DNA of 64,000 nt from Triplophysa rosa (GCF_024868665.1 NC_079901.1:3650142-3714141), one strand, 5' to 3'; positions 45,318-55,359 are shown, numbered from the stretch's first letter. The notes: a model not told the origin generated them from the letters alone. Program-made: numbers and translations.

Positions 45318-45965
45318 AATTAGGTCAACCATGTGAAGATGTGTCGTGTGGGTTTCATCTCGTGTGCTTTTTTCACATATGTGCAACCATATTAATTTCT
45401 GAGGTAAACCTAAAATACTAAAAAAAGAATGTCTGCCTCTTACAACTTTAACATTAGTTTGTACGATAATAGCTAAATAAATGAACACTCACACGCATAT
45501 GTTACGTCTTTTAATTCCATAATAAAATATAAATAAAAAAATAAACAGTGAAGGCATTCGCTGTGCGATATTGAGGAAAAATGCGATATGTGATATTCAA
45601 TATGATATTTCTCTTTTCTAAAATCAGTTTGGATTCTATTAAAATATTAAATAAATTATATAACCAACATATGTTTCACGTTATTTTAGGAAATAGAAAG
45701 CATCACTACAACTTCTGAAAGTGAACAGCCGTGTTTTACTGTTGCATAAAAGAAATCTGACATTTTGTAAACCATGTAAAATAATAATAATAATAATAAT
45801 TCACCACCGCTTTAGCTATATCAACCTGAAAACATCAAGAATATTCAGGTAAACAAAAACACTTAGGAAAAAAAAGAGTGGAGTTATTGGTTTCTTTGCA
45901 TGGCTTGCTTGCTTAATCACATTTCTGCATTCATACAAAAATTGTTACAGATTTTTGGACAAGAA
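45318..45965. other. AT-rich unique sequence inside the left arm
   Basis: No domain was recognised. An (AAT)n run lies at 45,781-45,803. It is mirrored at 55,360-56,008. Confidence 0.5.
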
Positions 45966-46683
45966 AACGTCTTGGTTACGGATGTAACCTCGGTTCCCTG
46001 CTGGAGGGAACGAGACATTGTGTCGAACCGACAGAATGGGGTTTGTCTTGAGAACCTATCATCTTCTGAGTATTTAGAAAAGGCCAATGAAAATTGGTGA
46101 ATTAAATTTGCATGCCGGACTCCTCCCTGGATGTCCGGGTATAAGAGGGAAGCCGGCGTGCTCATTCATTCACCTGTTGGTCTGAGGAGCCTAAGCATCC
46201 TCTCCCGACCACTGGGGTGGGCGGCCAGTGTTGTGGCATGAGGGACACAACGTCTCGTTCCCTCCATCAGGGAACCGAGGTTACATCCGTAACCAAGACG
46301 TTCCCTTTCTGTCGGTCTCTCGACGTTGTGTCAAACCGACAGAATGGGGTTCCTATGGAAAACGCCTCAGAACTGAGCCGCGTCACAATCTCTGCGGAGC
46401 GACGTTGACTGGCCTGGGCGAGTCAGACGAACACGCTAACGCGAAATTATGACCTTCCAGTGGAGAGGAAGGGGGACCCAGAGCTTTCCACAAAAGTTGG
46501 GAAGCCCCCTAAAGCCAGCCGTCACGGGCGGAGGCCTAATTCTCTAAATGGCGAGAAGCCGCCCGGCACCGTACGGGCCACTGGGTAAGCATTATTCCCC
46601 CTGGGGGAAAAACGCTGCAGAGGCCACTACCTACCGTAGGGAGGAATTAGTGGAGACACCACATGGTCTCATCATCAGGGGAG
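45966..46683 (-). mobile_element. DIRS 3' end (left arm)
   Basis: On the minus strand this is the last ~720 bp of a DIRS: 3' UTR, internal complementary region around 46,256-46,332, and the right terminal repeat with its extreme end at 45,966 (AACGTCTTGGTTACGGATGT). The recombinase should follow to the right but is missing beyond the N at 46,684. Confidence 0.85.
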
Positions 46684-46684
46684 N
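46684..46684. other. ambiguous base (N) at the inner edge of the left arm
   Basis: The arm homology stops here and unrelated GC-rich sequence follows. This is probably an assembly join. Confidence 0.8.
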
Positions 46685-46699
46685 ACCACCTAATCTTCA

Positions 46700-47182
46700 T
46701 CACCGCGTGCACGAGGAGCCTTTCGCTTCCCCCTGACCACCTAACTCTGCCATAGTCTTCCTCACGTCCGCAGCGCGCCTAGACTTGCTAGTTTGCTGCC
46801 CCTTGCTGCCTATTCGTGGCGTGACACCCAAAAGATGCCAAAACGTCTCGCTCGCCACCCTTGCGTCTGCAGAGCGCCTAGAGTTGGTAGATTGCTGCCC
46901 CTTGCTGCCTATGCGTGGCGCGACATCCAAAAGATGCCAAAATGTCTCGCTCGCCACCCTTGCGTCCGCAGAGCGCCTAGAGTTGGTAGTTTGCTGCCCC
47001 TTGCGGCCTATGCGTGGCGCGACATCCGAAAGAAGCCAAAACGTCTCGCTCGCCGCCCTTCTTTCTTTTTTCTCTCCCTCACGGCTGTGGCGCCCCCTAG
47101 AGGAGCCGGGCGTCCTTCGTGACCTTGCTCGTTCTTGCTTAGGGGAGGTTTCTGTCAGAAAGACGTCGGATACCCGAGCCAA
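46700..47182 (-). CDS. hypothetical protein with 33-residue tandem repeats
   Basis: The 160-codon minus-strand frame contains about three copies of a 33-residue unit built on ASETFWHLLDVAPRIG, then SKGQQSTNSRRSADARV, encoded by a 99-bp DNA tandem repeat at about 46,768-47,065. The unit length is an exact multiple of three, so the frame survives each repeat. Substitutions between units occur, for example HLLDVAPRIGS / HLLGVTPRIGS / LLSDVAPRIGR. The other strand is open over much of the same stretch. No known domain is recognised and no splice or promoter context was seen, so coding status is uncertain. Confidence 0.3.
   Translation of the reverse strand: MARVSDVFLTETSPKQERARSRRTPGSSRGRHSREGEKKERRAASETFWLLSDVAPRIGRKGQQTTNSRRSADARVASETFWHLLDVAPRIGSKGQQSTNSRRSADARVASETFWHLLGVTPRIGSKGQQTSKSRRAADVRKTMAELGGQGEAKGSSCTR
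46768..47065. repeat. 99-bp tandem repeat, three units
   Basis: GCGCCTAGA recurs at 46,775, 46,874 and 46,973, exactly 99 bases apart. Each is followed by TTGCTGCCCCTTG-type sequence and by CCAAAA(C/T)GTCTCGCTCGCC. Units differ by a few substitutions and no visible indels. Confidence 0.9.
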
Positions 47183-47880
47183 CGCGCGAGGGGGTTTGCG
47201 GGCCCATAGAGAACCACTAGAGGCAGGGAGATGTATGTAAAATAAGAAAAAATATTTAAGTTCACTTCCCGACCAAGCCCTATGGGTATGACGTCGAGAG
47301 TCACGTGACGCAACTTTCTGTAATTTTTCGGGCTCCTGGAGCCTCCGCGGCCCTTACGGGAGCCTCTGACACCTGCAACATATCCTATTTCTCTCATAGG
47401 TGGCTATCGTACAGAGACCCCCGAACGGCCCCGGGGACTCCGAATGACCCCGATTCAAATTCTGTAGCTGCTTGCTGCCCCCTCATTCGGTTCCCAAAGT
47501 TTGAAGACGGTACGGCCTCGTTATGTCCTATATTGCACGTTTTGGGGAGGTTGTGGGCCATTTGTTTTTTAGGAATATTTTTTGTGATTTTTTTTCGAGC
47601 ACTTGCCGTACAGCGAGGGGTACGGGCTTCGGATATGTGGTGCATGAGGGTGCGTCGAGCTAGCATTCGAAGCCCCGAGATTTTTGTACAAGAATAAAGC
47701 AGTTTTTTGCTGAAAATGCTGGTGAGAGACTAATTTCTGTGAAAAGTGCGTTTGTATGCAAAATAAGCATTTTAATAGCCTGAGGTGTGCAATATACCAA
47801 TATGGGGTGCTTCTAGGATACATAGCTGTAGGTTTGTCATACAAAAGCTGTTTACAGTCTTAAAAATTGACAGTTTACTG
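47066..47880. other. GC-rich to mixed sequence, unassigned
   Basis: No domain or known repeat was recognised. GGCGCCCCCTAGAGG at 47,089-47,103 is the complement of a CTCF-like motif. The frames at 47,305-47,697 (+) and 47,394-47,666 (-) have no recognisable features. Confidence 0.4.
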
Positions 47881-47910
47881 TATTGTCCACTGTAAGCCTA
47901 CGAGGCTACT

Positions 47911-47984
47911 GTCAAATAAGTTATGACTGGTACTTCCTGTGGTTTTGCCGAGACACAGGAAGTGCCAGTCGTAACTTATTTGAC
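47911..47984. repeat. 74-bp palindrome at the left edge of the satellite
   Basis: GTCAAATAAGTTATGACTGG at the left is mirrored by CCAGTCGTAACTTATTTGAC at the right. Stems are 31 bp with two mismatches around a 12-base loop. It is the extended form of the hairpin that sits at the centre of satellite units. Confidence 0.85.
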
Positions 47985-50584
47985 GGGTCCTCATAGGTAG
48001 CTAATGTACACACCATTTTTAAGCTTCTGGAGCACATGCGTTATCGTCATGCAAGCTTACTTATCTCTAGTTTAACTATTACTCTTTGCTATCCTTATAG
48101 CTTTGTTTACTAGAGGCATAAGGGCATGACAGTAACACTGGCCGGTCCATGGTAGCATGGACACACATTTCTCGGACAATTTGACTTGAGTCATGAACAG
48201 CCTCCATAACTCATTAAGCTACCCTTACTTAGGCTTATAATGACCCTTAATAGGCTTTGTCCATTATTTACCTATGAGGGCCCATAAGATAAGTTACGAC
48301 TGGGACTTCCTGTGGTCAACAGGAATCCCACACGGTAACACTTTTGGCCGGCTCCCCATAGGTAGCTAATGGACACACCATTTTTAAGCTCTGGAGCACA
48401 CTTGAGCCTTAATGCACGTCATTGTGAAGGCTAGTTCCTCTCATACACTCTACTGTTGGTTAAAGCTGTATAACTCCTTACTTAGGCTTATAATGACCCT
48501 TAATAGGCTTTGTCCATTATTTACCTATGAGGGCCCATAAGATAAGTTACGACTGGGACTTCCTGTGGTCAACAGGAATCCAAACGATAACACTTTTGGC
48601 GGCCCCCATAGGTAGCTAATGGACACACCATTTTTAAGCCTCTGGAGCACATCTATGAGCCTTAATGCACGTCATTGTGAAGGGCTAAGCCTCTCATACA
48701 CTCTACTGTTGGTTAAAGCTATATAACTCCTTACTTAGGCTTATAATGACCCTTAATAGGCTTTGTCCATTATTTACCTATGAGGGCCCCATAAATAAGT
48801 TACGACTGAGTGACTTCCATGTGGTCACAGGAAGTCCAACGTAACACTTTTGGACGGCCACCATAGGTAGCTAATGGACACACCATTTTTAAGCTCTGGA
48901 GCACATCTATGAGCCTTAATGCACGTCATTGTGAAGGGCTGCCTCTCATACACTCTACTGTTGGTTAAAGCTTATAACTCCTTACTTAGGCTTATAATGA
49001 CCCTTAATAGGCTTTGTCCATTATTTACCTATGAGGGTCCCATTAAATAAGTTACAGAATGTACATGCGCACAGAGCCACGAGTAACACTTTTGGACGGC
49101 CACCCATAGGTAGCTAATGGACACACCATTTTTAAGCTCTGGAGCACATCTATGAGCCTTAATGCACGTCATTGTGAAGGGCTAGCCTCTCATACACTCT
49201 ACTGTTGGTAAAGCTTATAACTCCTTACTTAGGCTTATAATGACCCTTAATAGACTTTGTCCATCTATTTACCTATGAGGGCCCATAAGATAAGTTACAC
49301 TGGCTGACTTCCTGTGGTCACAGGAATCCCAACGATAACACTTTTGGCGCGGCCCCCATAGGTAGCTAATGGACACACCATTTTTAAGCTCTGGAGCACA
49401 TCTATGAGCCTTAATGCACGTCATTGTGAAGGGCTAAGCCTCTCATACACTCTACTGTTGGTTAAAGCTTATAACTCCTTCTTAGGCTTATAATGACCCT
49501 TAATAGGCTTTGCCATTATTTACCTATGAGGGTCCCATTAAATAAGTTACACATGTATTGTCATTTTGAGCATAATAACCATGTTACAAAGCTGTAATAA
49601 ACAGGTAATTGCCAAACTGAGTCACACACACTTTTGGAACGGCCACCCATAGGTAGCTAATGGACACACCATTTTTAAGCCTCTGGAGCACATCTATGAG
49701 CCTTAATGCACGTCATTGTGAAGGGCTAAGCCTCTCATACACTCTACTGTTGGTAAAGCTTATAACTCCTTACTTAGGCTTATAATGACCCTTAATAGGC
49801 TTTGTCCATTATTTACCTATGAGGGCCCATTAAATAAGTTACACTGAGTATTGACATATACCATGTCAAAGCGTATAACAGGTAATTGCCAACGATCACA
49901 CACTTTTGGAACGGCCACCATAGGTAGCTAATGGACACACCATTTTTAAGCTTCTGAGCACATCTGTGAGCCTTAATGCACGTCATTTGACAGAGAGCTA
50001 AGCCTCTTCATACACTCTATGTTGGATTAAGCTTTATTCCAATACTTATAGGTATATGCCCTTAATAGGCTTTGTCCATTATTTACCTATGAAGGGTCCC
50101 ATTAAATAAGTTACGTAGTCATTGAGTAAACATGACAAGCTTAATAAACAGAAGCCAAACGAGTAACACACTTTTGGCAACGGCCACCCATAGGTAGCTA
50201 ATGACACACCATTTTTAAGCCTCTGGAGCACATCTATGAGCCTTAATGCACGTCATTGTGAAGGGCTAAGCCTCTCATACACTCTACTGTTGGTTAAAGC
50301 TGTATAACTCCTTACTTAGGCTTATAATGACCCTTAAAGCTTTGTCCATTATTTACCTATGAGGGTCCCATTAAATAAGTTACAATGTATTATTTGGCAT
50401 AAACATGTACAGCTAAACAGGATCCACTGAGTAACACTTTTGGACGGCTCCCATAGGTAGCTAATGGACACACCATTTTAAGCTTCTGGAGCACACTGTG
50501 ACCTTATGTTTCGTCTTCATCTATAGTAGTGCGCTGTGCAGTGTACTCGTGACGCTCTGTGCTACTTGGACGTCTACACTCTAC

Positions 50585-51266
50585 TGTAATTAATTCGTGA
50601 TTAGATTTGCTCATGGCTTTTATTCAGAGCAATTCGACAGCACATTGTTGATGAAATTTTCTTGGCACTATAGTGATACACCTGTTAGACCATCGTCAGT
50701 TGATCGTGCAATCTAGCGATCTTGTTTTAGTGAGAACCATGGTGGTTTTTTATATTCGCTATAGTCATGCATGTGGCCCGCCCCTCGTTTCCTGTATTGT
50801 CTCCCACTTGTGTTTTATGTCCACACCTGTCCCGTTCGTTATCCCTCGTTTGTCTTCCCTATATATACCCTCTTGTTTCTTTGTCCTGTGCTCGTGTATT
50901 GCTTGTACGTATGTTTATGTGCGTTTCATGTGTAGATGCATGTTCTTGTACCTTGTGCCCGTGTTCGTTCTTGTTGAAGTCTTTGTGTTCCTGGTTCTTG
51001 CCCTGCCTGTGTTCCCTTTCATGTTATTTTTGGTAAGACGTTTGGTCATTGTTTTAGTTAGTTTATTTGTTATTGGCTGTTCTTGTTTTCATTTTGCCCC
51101 CTCGTGGGAAGTCTTTGTTTTCTGTTTGTTTCTTAGTTTAGTTCCTGATTTGTACCCCCTCGTGGGTTTTTGTTTTGTGTGTTTTTGTTTAAAATTAAAG
51201 TCTCGTGTTAACCCCTTCACCGCCTGCCTGCATCTGGGTTCTTCCACTCCGTATTTCGTGACATTA
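50585..51266 (+). mobile_element. LTR inserted in the satellite array
   Basis: It shares with the solo LTR at 8,658-9,169 (opposite orientation) the sequence CGCCCCTCGTTTCC, the box CTATATATACCCTC at 50,859-50,872, TCGTGGGAAGTCTTTG, AAAGTCTCGTGTTAACCCC and the end TGGGTTCTTCCACTC...GTGACA. Satellite sequence resumes at once (TTAAGCTGTAAAACTCC). The left ~150 bp is poorly matched and the left boundary is approximate. The 207-codon frame across it is a chance frame. Confidence 0.7.
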
Positions 51267-52005
51267 AGCTGTAAAACTCCTTACTTAGGCTTATAATGAC
51301 CCTTAATAGCTTTGTCCATCATTTACCTATAAGGGCCCCATAAGATAAGTTACGACTGGACTCGTCACAGAATCCCACACGTAACACTTTTGGCGCGGCT
51401 CCCATAGGTAGCTAATGGACACACCATTTTTAAGCCTCTGGAGCACATCTATGAGCCTTAATGCACGTCATTGGGAAGGGCTAAGCCTCTCATCCTACGT
51501 TCTATATAACTCCTTACTTAAGCTTATAATGACCCTTAATAGGCTTTGTCCATTATTTACCTATGAAGGCCCATTAAATAAGTTACGATGGATCTGTGTC
51601 ACATGCCACACGTAACACTTTTGGCGCGGCTCCCATAGGTAGCTTATGGACACACCATTTTTAAGCCTCTGGAGCACAACTGTGAGCCTTAATGCACGTC
51701 ATGTGAAGGGCTAAGCCTCTTATGCACTCTACTGTTGGTTAAAGCTATATATCTCCCTACTTAGGCTTATAATGACCCTTAATAGGCTTTGTCCATTATT
51801 TACCTATGAGGGCCCCATAAGATAAGTTACGACTGGGACTTCCTGTGGTCACAGGAAGTCCCACACGTAACACTTTTGGCGCGGCTCCCATAGCTAGCTA
51901 ATGGACACACCATTTTTAAGCTTCTGGAGCACAACTGTGAGCCTTAATGCACGTCATTGTGAAGGGCTGTTCCTCTCATACACTCTGCTGATGGTTTAAG
52001 CTGGA

Positions 52006-52790
52006 TAAATCATTGCCAAAGCAAACGAGACCACTGACAGGGGTCTTACTCTGTCTACCTAATTTTGGGCCCTTCGAATGAATCGCAGATGTGAGAAAAC
52101 ATTGTGTCGATGCACACCGGCGCTTTTATGTGCACGTTCGACTCGAAAGTCAAAGAAAAGGGCTTTGGGCTGTTTAAGCATCTGTCGCACAGCCGCTGGG
52201 CTCAAATGAGGCAGTCATGTCCGAGACGGGGTCCCCCGGGGCGCCGGGTGGAGACCGGGTCTTCGGGCAGGCTTCGGGGGCGTCGGGCAGGCCTCCCTCA
52301 AGTTTAGGCTGCAAGGGGAACGCGTAGGCGTTCTGAGGATGGAGGCGTGGCCAGCGGTAAGCCCCGCCCAAAATAGGTTACAAGGGGCACGCGTAGGCCT
52401 CTCGTGTACGTCGGGGTCCGGAGCCGGCCCATAGGCTGCAAGGGGGTTGCATAGGCGCTCTTCGGGAGGCCCGGTCGCAACCTGATCGGCGCGCTCGGCT
52501 TAGGCTGGGACCGTACGTCGAGTCGCCCCCTCGTGGTTCTGCCCGAGAGAGCGCCTAACCCTTCGTTCCGTGACTCAAAAATTAGGCACTTTGGGCATTT
52601 TTCTGGGGTCCCCCGGGCGTCGCCGCCGCCCCATGACGCTTCCGTTCGATCGCGGGCGCTCTCCCCTTCGTTTCGGCACCGCCGGGCGACCTGGGAAAAA
52701 TTTGGGGTCGTCGGCGCGCAGCGTCCATAACTAGCCGTCCGGCGCGTGTCGACTAAGTTACACAATACGTTTGATGGCCTTAGGCATGTG
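52006..52790. other. GC-rich sequence between the satellite and the DIRS half
   Basis: Large overlapping frames (up to 169 codons on -) result from high GC; no domain is recognised. GCAAGGGGAACGCGTAGGCG, CAAGGGGCACGCGTAGGCCT and CAAGGGGGTTGCATAGGCGC at about 52,311, 52,381 and 52,439 form a degenerate repeat of about 64 bp. CGCCCCCTCGTGG at 52,524-52,536 is a CTCF-like complement. Confidence 0.4.
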
Positions 52791-52849
52791 AAGGAATCCG
52801 TACTGCTAGCCATCGAACCACCCCCCGGGGGGACGATGAAAAAGATCGT

Positions 52850-53760
52850 ACCTTAGTCCCCGTCTCATTCTGGGAGCCTGTCCGGCTTCCCAGGCTGTCA
52901 GACTGGCTAGGGAAGACGATCCGTCTCGGCTACGCGATCCAGTCGCCTCACGCCCGCCAAGTTCAGCATCCGATATACCTCAGTCAGAGGCTAGGATGTT
53001 CCCGTACTTCGGGCCGAGGTCGCCACCCTTCTGGTGAAGGGAGTGATCGAGCCCGTCTCACCAGCCGAGATGTTCAACGGGTTTTACAGCCTGTACTTCA
53101 TTGTCCCCAAGAAAGGCGGGGGGTTGCGCCCTATCTTGGGTCTGTGTGTTCTGAACAGGCACCTACACTATAGCTGCCTTTCAGGTTGATCACGCAGAAG
53201 CGCATCCTGACGTCCGTCAGGTGTCAGGACCGGTTCATGGCAGTCGACCTGAAGGACACGTACTTCATGTCTCGATCCTCCCTCGACATCGGCCGTTCCG
53301 ACGGTTCGCGTTCGAGGGACGGGCATATCAGTACAGGGTCCTCCCCTTCGGTCTGTCCCTGTCTCCACGAGTCTTTACGAAGGTCGTGGAAGCCGCCCTC
53401 CTTCCCCGTAGGGAAGGAGGTGTGCGGGTACTAACTATCTCGACGACTGGCTCAAGTTTTGGCACACTCTCGAGATCTGTTGTGTACACACAGGGACCTG
53501 GTGCTCCGGCACCTAGATCGGTGGGGCTACAGGTCAACTGAGAAAAGAGCAAGCTCTCCCCGGTGCAGAGCATCCTCTTTCTCGGTATGGAACTCGACTC
53601 TGTCCTCACGAGCGGCCCCGCTCACCCCCCGGGGGGGGCGCGAGACCCGCGACGAGGAAGCCCGCACCCTCGCGGCCTCCCAGAGGCAGCGCGACTGACT
53701 TAGCGTGCCCGATCAGTGTTGAACTGCCTGAAGATCAGACAGTCAGCGGTCCCCCTGTAA
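52850..53760 (+). pseudogene. DIRS copy B reverse transcriptase
   Basis: It is homologous to copy A RT but keeps the segment deleted there: QYRVLPFGLSLSPRVFTKVV is continuous (53,329-53,390) and is followed by VEAALLPRREGGVRVL. The YLDD loop (CTATCTCGACGACTGGCTC) is near 53,437 but frameshifted by one base compared with its left flank. At 53,760-53,790 the sequence jumps from the thumb (LLGY) to the recombinase (DLQAPS), losing RNase H and the recombinase N-terminus. Confidence 0.8.
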
Positions 53761-53784
53761 CAAGAGCTCCTGGGATACATAGGA

Positions 53785-54240
53785 TCTACAAGCACCCTCC
53801 GTGTCCACAGATTGCCTAGAACTCGGGGTCCGGGATTCTCACGTTATCTTGAGACCCCGCCCCGGCTACGTGCCCAAGGTTCCCACCACTCTCCCGAGAG
53901 ACCAGGTGGTGAACCTGCAGGCGCTCCCCACCGGGGAGGAAGACCCAACCTATCCGTGTTGTGTCCAGTACGCGCACGGCGCCTCTACTTGGACCGCACG
54001 CAGAGCCCAGAAGCTTGAGCAGCTCTTTGTCTGTTTCGGAGGTCAGCAGGAGGGCTGTCTCCAAACAGAGGCTGGCGCACTGGATCGTGGATGCCCTCGT
54101 TAGGGCATACCGATCTCATTTCGCCCCTGCCCGTTGGGGGTGACACACCCCTCGTGGGCACTGGCTCAGGGCGCCTCTCTGGCAGACATCTGCAGAGCTG
54201 CGGGTTGGGCTATGCCTAACAACTCCGTGAGGTTCTAATA
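53785..54240 (+). pseudogene. DIRS copy B tyrosine recombinase, C-terminal domain
   Basis: RPGYVPKV, then LFVCFGGQQ, RLAHWIVDALVRAYRSHF and SWALAQGASLADICRAAGWA are readable over three frames. As in copy A, a short THPSWAL region replaces the expected His-x-x-Arg segment and VRF is followed by TAA. Sharing the lesion indicates a common defective parent. Confidence 0.75.
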
Positions 54241-54989
54241 CCTACGCGCGGAACCGGTGTCAGCCCGCATCCTGGCAAGGTGTGGGACCGGCAGCCGGTA
54301 GGGCGTACGCCTGCGGAAGCCCTTCCCCCTCCGGGGGGAGCAGTGGCGATCCCGCCTCACTTCTTTCCCCTCGGGTAAAGAACAGGCATTCCATCCATCA
54401 CTAAGCACCCTTCCAGGGGACAGGCTGGGCAGAGCAGCCCTGCCCCCTTAGGCCGGGGAACAGTTGAGTTATCCCACATAGCTCTAACCGGACCTAGTGC
54501 TCCAGACGTGGTAACACCCCCTCCGTGGGCTGTTCCGTCTGATGTATCCTCATGAATGGTTCCCACCTTGGCAACCCATGACCTCCCCAGGTGGACTCCC
54601 ACCTTGCGGTTAACTCCTGTCCGCACTTCTTCCCATGAGTTTCCCCTGCATGGTGAGACCATGTGTGTCCTCCACTAGTTCCTTCCTACGGTAGGTAGTG
54701 GCCTCTGCAGCGTTTTTCCCCCAGGGGGAATAATGCTTACCCAGTGGCCCGTACGGTGCCGGGCGGCTTCTCGCCATTTAGAGAATTAGGCCTCCGCCCG
54801 TGACGGCTGGCTTTAGGGGGCTTCCCAACTTTTGTGGAAAGCTCTGGGTCCCCCTTCCTCTCCACTGGAAGGTCATAATTTCGCGTTAGCGTGTTCGTCT
54901 GACTCGCCCAGGCCAGTCAACGTCGCTCCGCAGAGATTGTGACGCGGCTCAGTTCTGAGGCGTTTTCCATAGGAACCCCATTCTGTCGG

Positions 54990-55072
54990 TTAGACACAAC
55001 GTCGAGAGACCGACAGAAAGGGAACGTCTTGGTTACGGATGTAACCTCGGTTCCCTGATGGAGGGAACGAGA
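54990..55072 (+). repeat. DIRS internal complementary region
   Basis: GAGAGACCGACAGAAAGG is the complement of the element's left end (CCTTTCTGTCGGTCTCTC at 27,447-27,465 in copy A), and the adjoining AACGTCTTGGTTACGGATGT is the complement of its right end (ACATCCGTAACCAAGACGTT at 55,340-55,359). The two complements meet at 55,021, so this segment is complementary to a head-to-tail circle junction. Confidence 0.85.
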
Positions 55073-55359
55073 CGTTGTGTCCCTCATGCCACAACACTGG
55101 CCGCCCACCCCAGTGGTCGGGAGAGGATGCTTAGGCTCCTCAGACCAACAGGTGAATGAATGAGCACGCCGGCTTCCCTCTTATACCCGGACATCCAGGG
55201 AGGAGTCCGGCATGCAAATTTAATTCACCAATTTTCATTGGCCTTTTCTAAATACTCAGAAGATGATAGGTTCTCAAGACAAACCCCATTCTGTCGGTTC
55301 GACACAATGTCTCGTTCCCTCCAGCAGGGAACCGAGGTTACATCCGTAACCAAGACGTT

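Larger units (their letters stand above)
41274..46683 (+). repeat. left arm of a large inverted repeat
   Basis: This is the reverse complement of about 54,642-60,070. Coordinates mirror exactly around a fixed sum (101,344 for the outer part, 101,325 inside a CA-repeat length difference), so arms are collinear apart from one ~19-base microsatellite expansion and a few substitutions. The arm contains unique AT-rich sequence, an L2 3' end (-), a long L2 (+), more unique sequence and the 3' end of a DIRS (-). It ends at an ambiguous base. Confidence 0.95.
47890..52005 (+). repeat. ~250-bp satellite array, about 13 units, interrupted by an LTR
   Basis: CTTAGGCTTATAATGACCCT recurs near 48,228, 48,481, 48,734, 48,985, 49,228, 49,481, 49,773, 50,315, 51,283 and 51,760 (degenerate forms near 50,044 and 51,518). 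Spacing is mostly 243-253 and longer (271-292) among units 7-10. Each unit has ACCTATGAGGGCCCATAA, a variable or hairpin centre, CATAGGTAGCTAATGGACAC, GCCTTAATGCACGTCATTGT and CTCTCATACACTCTACTG. The best-preserved unit (51,760-52,005) has a perfect 13-bp-stem hairpin at 51,835-51,862. Confidence 0.9.
52791..55359 (+). mobile_element. DIRS copy B, 3' half
   Basis: It starts abruptly at AAGGAATCCGTACTGCTAGC, matching copy A from 29,546, and runs through RT, a deletion, the recombinase, 3' UTR, internal complementary region and right terminal repeat, ending at CCGTAACCAAGACGTT. The 5' half of what looks like the same element is on the minus strand at 60,316-62,785. The part from 54,642 lies in the right arm of the inverted repeat. 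Confidence 0.85.

Noticed and set aside
46785..47240. 151-codon plus-strand frame across the 99-bp repeats
   Set aside because: It is equally open as the minus-strand frame because the repeat length is a multiple of three; residues look less protein-like (Cys/Leu-rich), so only the minus frame was listed, with low confidence.
50673..51296. 207-codon hydrophobic frame resembling a membrane protein
   Set aside because: It lies in a T-rich LTR whose relative at 8,658-9,169 has no such protein; hydrophobicity reflects T-rich codons.
47890..52005. Regular repeats suggestive of a CRISPR array
   Set aside because: Units are ~250 bp without spacer structure, the genome is animal, and no cas-like gene exists; it is a satellite.
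46700..52790. rDNA intergenic spacer
   Set aside because: The GC-rich parts suggested it, but no 5S, 18S, 5.8S or 28S sequence was recognised anywhere in the window.
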